From Bifidobacterium breve (GTDB lineage Bacteria > Actinomycetota > Acidimicrobiia > IMCC26256), in contig CAMDSG010000075.1 in assembly GCA_945907055.1 (NCBI GenBank), positions 1 to 7,933 of the forward strand: a DNA stretch of 7,933 nt. The letters run 5' to 3'. The translations under genes and the position numbers were made by a program. The notes beneath the pieces were generated by a model. That model saw only the letters and a list, made by a program, of their open reading frames with translations. It ran no database searches and was not told the DNA's origin. Shown one piece after another: positions 1 through 5,058 of this stretch (the stretch's first letter is position 1; the number at the start of each line of letters is the position of its first letter).

Positions 1-941
1 ACGCCCATGAATTCGCCGCTCGAATTAACAAGTGCTGTACCGATTGCGCTCGAGTCGGTAACAGATGTAGTGGGTTGCTTGGAGCCGCCCTCTAAAATTG
101 GGAGCAGAACTGCATCACCTGTTCTCCCAAATTGCGTCTTCGCTACGACTCCCCCTTCACTAAATACTTGCGCGCGCACCTGAGTCGAGCGGGGTTGCCT
201 TGTTGGCCGAGCAGCGATAACCAATGCCTCACCGGAGCGCCACCGCCGCGCCTCCTCCATGGAGAGTTGAGGCTCTGGGCATTGGTATCCAGTGAGGTAG
301 GCGAGTCCCGATAATTCGTCGACTGAACTTACGGAGACTGCATGCTCAGTAGCAGTTTGAGCACCTTCCTGAAGAGATTCAAGCGCAACAGTTATTTGAA
401 CCCCAGTTATTTGAACTCCAGTTAATTGAAACCCATCTCGAGACACGGGGCCTGACGCAGTGACGATCCCTCCTTTGACGCATATTCCAGAGATTGTGGA
501 GACCTCTGCACCTTGATGGAGATGGACCGCTGCTATTGAACTTGTTACTGAGGCGGTGACGCCTCCTAAGGCGCCCATAGGCGCGCCGGTTGTTCGCGCT
601 AGAGCCTCTGTGCTCCTCCCTCCTTCTGAGCCCCCATCGGACTGCACCGATGTATATCTCCAGAGTGCGATACCTCCGAATGCGATGCTCAACGCTGCGC
701 AACTAATCGCAGCTTGGCGGACCAATCTCCTGCGCCATTCTCGGATGCGCCCATCGTCGCCAGCGGAGGGCGAGCTCTGAGGGGTCTGACCAGCGCGATC
801 TTTGGCGGCCACTGCATCGAAACGTGAGCCCAGCTCGGAGGGATGGATCCACCCTCTCGTAGGTTCAGATTCCCCGCCTACAGGCTCAGGATTCTCGCCG
901 TTTGCCCCACCGGAGCTTGATTTTGGTGTCTTCCGAGGCAT
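1..941 (-). CDS. Membrane-anchored HtrA/trypsin-like protein, apparently a pseudoprotease (3' end beyond window)
   Basis: Reading the minus strand from the ATG at 941 gives 313 uninterrupted codons running off the left edge. Residues 1-72 are hydrophilic and cytosolic-looking, with GWIHPSEL at 30-37, close to the W-x-HPSE motif I associate with N-termini of actinobacterial HtrA-like proteins. One transmembrane segment lies at about 74-95. The exported part keeps the two-barrel trypsin-fold pattern: SSIAAVHL (134-141), GGIVTASGPV (157-166), VDELSGLAYL (207-216) and ALVNSSGEFMG (303-313). Aligned by these landmarks to HtrA, the catalytic His, Asp and Ser positions are Gly164, Gly212 and Ile300, so proteolysis is not expected. 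A three-copy 15-bp tandem repeat encodes VQIT-type pentapeptides near 171-184. The gene is divergent from moaE. The fold is inferred from weak motifs, so the family call is moderate; the open frame is certain. Any PDZ domain would lie outside the window. Confidence 0.72.
   Translation of the reverse strand, partial: MPRKTPKSSSGGANGENPEPVGGESEPTRGWIHPSELGSRFDAVAAKDRAGQTPQSSPSAGDDGRIREWRRRLVRQAAISCAALSIAFGGIALWRYTSVQSDGGSEGGRSTEALARTTGAPMGALGGVTASVTSSIAAVHLHQGAEVSTISGICVKGGIVTASGPVSRDGFQLTGVQITGVQITVALESLQEGAQTATEHAVSVSSVDELSGLAYLTGYQCPEPQLSMEEARRWRSGEALVIAARPTRQPRSTQVRAQVFSEGGVVAKTQFGRTGDAVLLPILEGGSKQPTTSVTDSSAIGTALVNSSGEFMG
389..433. repeat. Three tandem copies of a 15-bp unit
   Basis: Copies at 389-403, 404-418 and 419-433 follow the pattern CAGTTATTTGAACCC, with one change in the second copy and a few in the third. 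They lie in frame inside the minus-strand HtrA-like gene and encode successive VQITG/FQLTG-type pentapeptides, so the expansion keeps the reading frame. Confidence 0.9.
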
Positions 942-949
942 GACGCAAA

Positions 950-955
950 AGTGTA
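950..955 (-). promoter_or_regulatory. Putative -10 element for the HtrA-like gene
   Basis: On the minus strand the hexamer TACACT (TANNNT class) lies 8 nt before the ATG at 941. That would place transcription initiation at or next to the start codon, giving a leaderless message. No convincing -35 hexamer and no Shine-Dalgarno sequence are visible. Predicted from sequence only. Confidence 0.4.
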
Positions 956-968
956 CCGAGGCTCCGCC

Positions 969-974
969 CACGTG
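969..974. promoter_or_regulatory. CACGTG palindrome between divergent promoters (possible operator)
   Basis: A perfect 6-bp palindrome lies near the centre of the 56-bp gap between the HtrA-like gene and moaE, where the -35 regions of both predicted promoters should fall. A protein bound here could affect both directions. A 6-bp palindrome is also common by chance, so this is weak. Confidence 0.2.
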
Positions 975-993
975 CGGTCGCGCCCCGACTCCC

Positions 994-999
994 TACAAT
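994..999 (+). promoter_or_regulatory. Putative -10 element for the moaE operon
   Basis: TACAAT, a near-consensus -10, is followed by 7 nt and then an in-frame GTG at 1007, matching leaderless actinobacterial promoters. If it is real, the upstream ATG at 998 is not in the message and moaE starts at GTG 1007. No clear -35 is seen. Confidence 0.45.
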
Positions 1000-1513
1000 G
1001 TCGAGTGTGCAGCCCCCAACTAACCGAGATGAATGGCTCGCGATCTCCGGCGACCCCCTCCCAAGCGAGACTGCAACCACATGGGCAACTATGCCGGCTA
1101 CCGGTGCAGTCGTGAGTTTTCTCGGGATAGCGCGAGATCACTCAATTGATCGTGATGGCGTAACTTCGCTCGAGTACGAGGCCTATGAGGATCAGGTTCT
1201 GAGAGTCTTCTCCGAATTAACTAACGAGGCGCGTATCCGTTGGGTGGAGATAAACCGCGTAGCAATTCTCCATCGAACCGGGGTTCTCGCTGTTGGGGAT
1301 ACGGCTGTGGTCGTAGTTGTCAGTTCACCGCACCGCGATGCAGCCTTCGAGGCAGGACGATTCTTAATAGACACGCTCAAAGTAACCGCGCCGATCTGGA
1401 AGCGCGAAGACTGGAGCGGTGGATCTGACTGGGGCCTAGACGCTGAAGCGATTCAGGGCAGTAATTTAAGAAGTCCTGATGCGACAAAGAGCGTTCAGGG
1501 CTTAGCCTCATGA
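998..1513 (+). CDS. moaE: Molybdopterin synthase catalytic (large) subunit MoaE
   Basis: MoaE, with thiocarboxylated MoaD, inserts sulfur into cyclic pyranopterin monophosphate to make molybdopterin in the cytosol. The 171-residue product has the family landmarks in order: GAVVSFLGIARDHS (36-49), LEYEAYE (58-64), HRTGVLAVGDTAVVVVV (92-108), the SPHRDAAFEAG stretch (110-120) with His112 and Arg113, and LKVTAPIWKRED (127-138). Lys128 and Lys135 match the two active-site lysines of E. coli MoaE. The C-terminal tail after about 146 is not conserved-looking. No moaD is in the window. The start is either ATG 998 or GTG 1007; a TACAAT -10 at 994-999 favours the latter as a leaderless start, removing only three residues. 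It is the first gene of an operon and overlaps the next gene by four bases (ATGA). Confidence 0.95.
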   Translation: MSSVQPPTNRDEWLAISGDPLPSETATTWATMPATGAVVSFLGIARDHSIDRDGVTSLEYEAYEDQVLRVFSELTNEARIRWVEINRVAILHRTGVLAVGDTAVVVVVSSPHRDAAFEAGRFLIDTLKVTAPIWKREDWSGGSDWGLDAEAIQGSNLRSPDATKSVQGLAS

Positions 1514-1683
1514 TCTATTTAGTCTTCATCGCCATTGCGATAATTGTTGGGGTAACAATTGTCGTGATCCGTCACCGTGGGCCTAGCGGTCTGCACCATG
1601 GCATCAACGACTTTGAGAAGCGCCGCGAGGCTCTCGCCCCTCGCCCTAAGACTTCGTTGTTCAGACACCACAAGGACAAGTGA
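1510..1683 (+). CDS. Small single-pass membrane protein between moaE and mreB
   Basis: This 57-residue ORF begins with the ATG that overlaps the moaE stop (ATGA, 1510-1513) and ends 1 bp before the mreB ATG. AGGG at 1497-1500 could serve as a weak ribosome site. Residues 2-20 (YLVFIAIAIIVGVTIVVI) form one strongly hydrophobic helix starting at the N-terminus. The rest is a basic, cytosolic-looking tail of about 37 residues containing FEKRREALAP (35-44) and a His/Lys-rich end (RHHKDK), consistent with positive-inside topology. I recognise no named family. Translational coupling on both sides argues that it is a real gene. Its place before mreB suggests, but does not show, a link to MreB or envelope work. 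Confidence 0.75.
   Translation: MIYLVFIAIAIIVGVTIVVIRHRGPSGLHHGINDFEKRREALAPRPKTSLFRHHKDK
1672..1676 (+). promoter_or_regulatory. Ribosome binding site fixing the mreB start
   Basis: AAGGA lies 8 nt before ATG 1685. It selects this ATG over a longer in-frame start at 1577, which would put 36 non-homologous residues before the conserved MreB N-terminus. Confidence 0.75.
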
Positions 1684-1684
1684 G

Positions 1685-2692
1685 ATGGCACGAGACCTAG
1701 CAATTGATCTTGGGACTGCCAACACGCTTGTTTACGCGCGCGGTCAGGGAATCATTCTCAACGAGCCAACAGTTATCGCACTTAACTCGCGCACCCAAGA
1801 TGTGCTTGCGATGGGGCACGATGCGTGGCAGATGATTGGTCGAACCCCTGGGTACATAGTCGCTGTGAGACCTCTGCGGGGCGGTGCTATTACTGACTTC
1901 GACATTACTCAACGAATGATTCGCCTGTTGTTCCAGCGTGCAGGAGTCTCGCGTATTTACAGAGCGCGTGTTTTGATATGTGTTCCTTCAGCGATTACGC
2001 ACGTCGAACAGCGCGCAGTTCTAGAGGCAGCGCGACGTGCTGGGGCCGCCGCGACATATCTAATTGAGCAGCCGATGGCAGCCGCCATAGGTGCAGGGCT
2101 CCAGATTCACGAGCCCCTTGGCAACATGGTTATTGACGTTGGTGGAGGAACCACTGAGGTTGCAGTAATTTCGCTAGGTGGAATTGTCGCTCTAGAAGCA
2201 GTGCGAGTTGGCTCGTTCGATATCGATGCTGCGATCCAAGCGTTTGTAAGACGCGAGTATGGAATTGCAATCGGCGAGCGCACCGCAGAAGAGATCAAGT
2301 TGGCGATTGGTTCGGCATTCCCAACCCCGAATGAGTTCCGCGCTGAAGTTCGCGGACGCGACCTTGCCTCTGGATTGCCAAAGACGATTGTGCTCACCCC
2401 CGAGGAGGTACGCGAGGCGATTGAGGAGCAGGTACGTGCTATCTGCGATGCGGTTATCTCCGCACTCGGGCAGACGCCGCCTGAATTGGCACAGGATTTA
2501 ATCTTGAACGGCATCAATCTGGTCGGTGGGGGAGGAATGCTCCGAGGGCTCGATCTGCGTATTGCAAAGGAGACCTCTCTTCCAGTGCGCTTAGTTGAGG
2601 CTCCGCTTGAGTGCGTTGTGGAGGGAGCGGGGAGATGCCTAGAGTCGTTCGACCTTCTGAAGGACATGTTCATGGGGAATGCGCGAACCTGA
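1685..2692 (+). CDS. mreB: Rod shape-determining actin homologue MreB
   Basis: MreB forms ATP-dependent filaments on the inner face of the membrane that guide lateral wall synthesis. The 335-residue length is typical. Actin-fold motifs appear in order: phosphate-1 DLGTANTLVY (8-17), GRTPGYIVAVRPL (52-64), the connecting segment LIEQPMAAAIGAGL (126-139), phosphate-2 VIDVGGGTTEVAVISLGGIV (149-168), GERTAEEIKLAIGSA (197-211) and the adenosine motif NLVGGGGMLRGLD (278-290). Residue 129, directly before Pro130, is Gln, where MreB proteins normally have Glu (I-E/D-E-P), the residue tied to ATP hydrolysis. The start is set by AAGGA and by homology. It is the third gene after moaE and the small membrane protein. 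No mreC, mreD, pbp2 or rodA follows; the next gene converges from the opposite strand. Confidence 0.97.
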   Translation: MARDLAIDLGTANTLVYARGQGIILNEPTVIALNSRTQDVLAMGHDAWQMIGRTPGYIVAVRPLRGGAITDFDITQRMIRLLFQRAGVSRIYRARVLICVPSAITHVEQRAVLEAARRAGAAATYLIEQPMAAAIGAGLQIHEPLGNMVIDVGGGTTEVAVISLGGIVALEAVRVGSFDIDAAIQAFVRREYGIAIGERTAEEIKLAIGSAFPTPNEFRAEVRGRDLASGLPKTIVLTPEEVREAIEEQVRAICDAVISALGQTPPELAQDLILNGINLVGGGGMLRGLDLRIAKETSLPVRLVEAPLECVVEGAGRCLESFDLLKDMFMGNART

Positions 2693-2706
2693 TTCGCTAA
2701 GAACTG

Positions 2707-3528
2707 CTAGCAGCCGAGTTGTTCGGCTTCATCCTCACCGGCATCTGCGCCGTCTCGCTGCCCTGCATCAATACCGAGAAGATCCTCTGCGGCTTGTCGG
2801 ACCTGCCAGTCGCGGTCTGTGAGTGCATTCTCCAAGGCTGCATCAACCTCTGGACCCTCAAATGGAGAGAGCGCCAATACAGCTCGGCGCCTAACAGCAG
2901 GCTTATCGCTACACGCAGCAAGAATGGTCGCGAGCCCTACTCCGCGCGCGCCTAGGGCTGCAACGCATGCTTCTCGAACAAGTGCATCTTTATGGCTTAG
3001 TGCGAACTTCTCTAGCGTCGCATCGGCTAGCCCTGCGTCCTCCTTCGCATAATCGTCGCCGGTCATCTCGCCGAGTGCCCACGCGGCCGCCTCGGCGACT
3101 GTGACATCCGAATCGGCGACAAGCTCGATAACAAGCACTATCGGCAGATCACCAACTTTGGGCGCGAGTTCGGCTGCGCGCCTGCGCACGTTGGGGCTCT
3201 GATCAACCTGCGCATCCCGCCACGCTGCCTGAACCTCTGCCGGTTCAATGACTGCTCGCGCTGCCTCATTGCTCGAGAGGCGAACTATCGCTCCAAGCGC
3301 CCCGGCACGCACCCGATCATCAGGGTCACCCATTGCGCTGAGCAATACTGCTCGCTGCTCTGATGAGAGCGAGGCGGTGAATCCAAGGCGGGTCACCTCA
3401 AGGCGAGTCAACTTGAGACGGCGATCGACGATCGATGCGGTATCTCTTGAAATCGATTGGCCTTCCGCTTTGTCTGGGATTACGTCTCCTGAGCAGTTCG
3501 GTATCCGATACTCGCACTCCCTGCGCAC
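2707..3528 (-). CDS. HEAT-repeat protein
   Basis: The 273-residue product is mostly paired alpha helices of the HEAT/PBS-lyase-repeat type. Repeat-like units with the D-x-x-VR-x-x-A-x-x-ALG pattern are visible at about 66-84 (GDPDDRVRAGALGAIVRL), 108-125, 138-155 (ADSDVTVAEAAAWALGEM), 178-195, 207-221 and 237-252 (LTDRDWQVRQAAEDLLG). HEAT arrays are protein-binding scaffolds; the partner cannot be read from sequence. The tail (255-273) is acidic and Gly/Ala-rich. There is no signal peptide or membrane segment. The start is GTG 3528, the first possible start after an in-frame stop, with AAGG 4 nt upstream. Residues 1-50 do not look like a repeat, so the true start could be further in. It converges with mreB (14 bp between stops) and is divergent from the PDZ-Lon gene. 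Confidence 0.85.
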   Translation of the reverse strand: MRRECEYRIPNCSGDVIPDKAEGQSISRDTASIVDRRLKLTRLEVTRLGFTASLSSEQRAVLLSAMGDPDDRVRAGALGAIVRLSSNEAARAVIEPAEVQAAWRDAQVDQSPNVRRRAAELAPKVGDLPIVLVIELVADSDVTVAEAAAWALGEMTGDDYAKEDAGLADATLEKFALSHKDALVREACVAALGARGVGLATILAACSDKPAVRRRAVLALSPFEGPEVDAALENALTDRDWQVRQAAEDLLGIDAGQRDGADAGEDEAEQLGC

Positions 3529-3564
3529 CGAACCTTATTTGCCAGCCCAGCGCGTTGAATGGAG

Positions 3565-3610
3565 GGTCTTCATTCAAATAGGTCTTCATTCAAATAGGTA
3601 TTCATTCATT
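3565..3610. repeat. 16-bp tandem repeat in a divergent intergenic region
   Basis: GGTCTTCATTCAAATA occurs perfectly at 3565-3580 and 3581-3596, followed by a partial, diverged third copy (GGTATTCATTCATT, 3597-3610). It lies in the 139-bp gap between the HEAT-repeat gene and the PDZ-Lon gene. Its position suits direct-repeat regulator binding, but replication slippage alone could explain it. Confidence 0.85.
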
Positions 3611-3654
3611 ATTCGGCCTTTTTAACATTCGCTGTGTTGCGACATGCTTGGCTT

Positions 3655-3660
3655 TAATTT
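3655..3660 (+). promoter_or_regulatory. Putative -10 element for the PDZ-Lon protease gene
   Basis: TAATTT (TANNNT) is followed by exactly 7 nt and then ATG 3668, the spacing expected for a leaderless transcript. None of the three in-frame ATGs (3644, 3668, 3683) has a strong Shine-Dalgarno. A second TANNNT match, TAACAT at 3623-3628, is an alternative. Confidence 0.35.
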
Positions 3661-3667
3661 TCGTGCG

Positions 3668-4906
3668 ATGCTTTGGATCTTCATGGAGCCCCCAAGCGAT
3701 ATACCTACAGAGAGCGATGCCACCCCTGTAGCGGGGTCGATAAGCGCTCCAGAGATCGATGCTTCCTGGCCACCACCGCCGAATGAGGAGTATTCGCACC
3801 AGCCTAAGCGTCGCCGCAAGGCGCGGGGCATACTGGCTATTTGTGGCCTTTTGTTACTTCCGATCGCCCTATTGGTTCTGTTTCTTGGGACGGTTATCCG
3901 CCTCCCGTATGTCATCTTCTCTCCAGGAAGCGCAACCCCGGTTGCCCCGATTGTGGAGATTAAGGGTGCACGTACATTCCCGACTCGATCTGATCTGCTC
4001 TTCTTAACCGTCTCTGTCTCAAATCAACGCCCAAACATCTGGAGATATTTACAGGCGTCCCTCTCCTCAGCGGAGACCATTGTTGAGGAGGTCCAATACT
4101 TAGGCGGGAGCACCCCTAAGCAGGATCTAGCAGTTAACCAGATGTTGATGACTGAGTCTCAGGAGGATGCAAAGGCTGCAGCGCTTCGTTACCTCGGGTA
4201 CGAGGTCCCGGTGACAGGCGGTGGCGCGGTTGTTGTAGCAGTTACACCTGGCAGCCCCTCCGAGGGAAGACTGCGCGTCGGAGACTTAATTACTGAGATC
4301 AACTCAAAACAGATTCAGCGCGCCGAACAGGTCGGCGAGACGGTTCAATCACTCCCCGCTGGGGCAGAGTTTATTTTTCAGGTAACTCGCAGGATTCGCC
4401 AAGGGAATTCAACTGCTGCCACAAGGGAGATCGAGATAAAGGTGGAGTCGCGCGTTGCGCGTTCCGGGGAGCTAAAAGGCAAGCCTTTTATCGGGATCGC
4501 TCCGGCTACGAAAGATCTCAAGTACGAGTTCCCAGTCGACATCTCAATAGATCCAGGTCCAGTTAGCGGTCCAAGCGCAGGCCTTTCATTTGCTTTGGCA
4601 ATTCTCGACAAGATGACGCCAGGCTCCTTGCCCGGTAGGCGAGATGTCGCTGTAACCGGAACAATCTCGGCTGATGGTGTGGTTGGGGCTGTGGGTGGAG
4701 TTCGCCAGAAGAGTGCGGCGGCGTGCGAGGCAGGTGCGAGTTTGATGATTGTTCCCGCCGGCGAGGAGGGAGATGCGAGCGGGCTCAAGTGCGAAGGTAT
4801 GCGCATCCTGGGGGTCAAGAGCCTCGAGGATGCATTAATGGTTCTCTCAAATAACGGAGGCGGGCGCATTCCGCCTCGAGCAATCTCAGACCCTGAAGGG
4901 TTTTAA
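3668..4906 (+). CDS. Membrane-anchored PDZ/Lon-type serine protease (YlbL-like)
   Basis: Numbering runs from the longest start, ATG 3644 (420 residues). A Pro/Ser-rich cytosolic N-terminus is followed by a basic patch (KRRRKARG, 55-62) and one transmembrane helix at about 63-85. Then come an extracytoplasmic region with SPGSATPV (93-100), a PDZ domain at about 190-270 (VAVTPGSPSEGRLRVGDLI, 198-216) and a Lon-type catalytic domain at about 280-405. The Ser-Lys dyad is visible: Ser311 in GPVSGPSAGLSFAL and Lys356 in GAVGGVRQKSAAACEAG. Unlike Lon itself there is no AAA+ ATPase; family members are ATP-independent membrane proteases, and B. subtilis YlbL is linked to removal of a division inhibitor. 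ATG 3668 is preferred as a leaderless start; 3644 and 3683 (weak GGA at 3675-3677) are alternatives. Related genes pair with UPF0182 genes in other actinobacteria; here the DivIVA-like gene lies between. Confidence 0.93.
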   Translation: MLWIFMEPPSDIPTESDATPVAGSISAPEIDASWPPPPNEEYSHQPKRRRKARGILAICGLLLLPIALLVLFLGTVIRLPYVIFSPGSATPVAPIVEIKGARTFPTRSDLLFLTVSVSNQRPNIWRYLQASLSSAETIVEEVQYLGGSTPKQDLAVNQMLMTESQEDAKAAALRYLGYEVPVTGGGAVVVAVTPGSPSEGRLRVGDLITEINSKQIQRAEQVGETVQSLPAGAEFIFQVTRRIRQGNSTAATREIEIKVESRVARSGELKGKPFIGIAPATKDLKYEFPVDISIDPGPVSGPSAGLSFALAILDKMTPGSLPGRRDVAVTGTISADGVVGAVGGVRQKSAAACEAGASLMIVPAGEEGDASGLKCEGMRILGVKSLEDALMVLSNNGGGRIPPRAISDPEGF

Positions 4907-5047
4907 ATCAATCGAGCATCGATAGAGAGATGCCTATTCCAGAATTTATGCCCCAAATTTGTTGATGATCACTCGCATTGGGGTCCCAACACCCGTAACA
5001 TTGGCAACTCTGGTCTCAGAAGAAACTTTCGGTAGCACGCATAAGGT

Positions 5048-5052
5048 GGAGG
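5048..5052 (+). promoter_or_regulatory. Strong ribosome binding site for the DivIVA-like gene
   Basis: GGAGG, 6 nt before GTG 5059, is the best Shine-Dalgarno in the window and fixes the GTG as the start. It contrasts with the neighbouring genes, which look leaderless. The 152-bp gap before this gene (4907-5058) holds no other supported feature; TAACAT at 4996-5001 is the only -10-like match and has no good -35. Confidence 0.8.
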
Positions 5053-5058
5053 TGTCTA

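Noticed and set aside
132..314. Plus-strand ORFs within the first 940 bases (for example 132-314 and 556-780)
   Set aside because: The minus strand here carries one continuous frame with HtrA-like motifs, so these are shadows.
1577..1684. Longer mreB start at ATG 1577
   Set aside because: It would overlap the small membrane protein gene and add 36 residues not seen in MreB; AAGGA supports ATG 1685.
2107..2673. 188-codon minus-strand ORF across mreB
   Set aside because: It is the antisense shadow of a strongly conserved gene; the composition is Ser/Arg/Pro-rich without domains.
3398..3589. 63-codon minus-strand ORF overlapping the start of the HEAT-repeat gene
   Set aside because: It is in another frame, begins within the 16-bp repeat, shows no family-like pattern and lacks a ribosome site; the HEAT frame continues with clear repeats.
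4888..4903. Short hairpin with T run at the end of the PDZ-Lon gene
   Set aside because: The stem includes a G-T pair and uses up the T run, and it overlaps the stop codon. It is too weak to call a terminator.
4907..5058. Search for a small gene or RNA in the gap before the DivIVA-like gene
   Set aside because: Only a 5-bp inverted repeat (4916-4920 with 4929-4933) and an isolated TAACAT were seen; neither is convincing.
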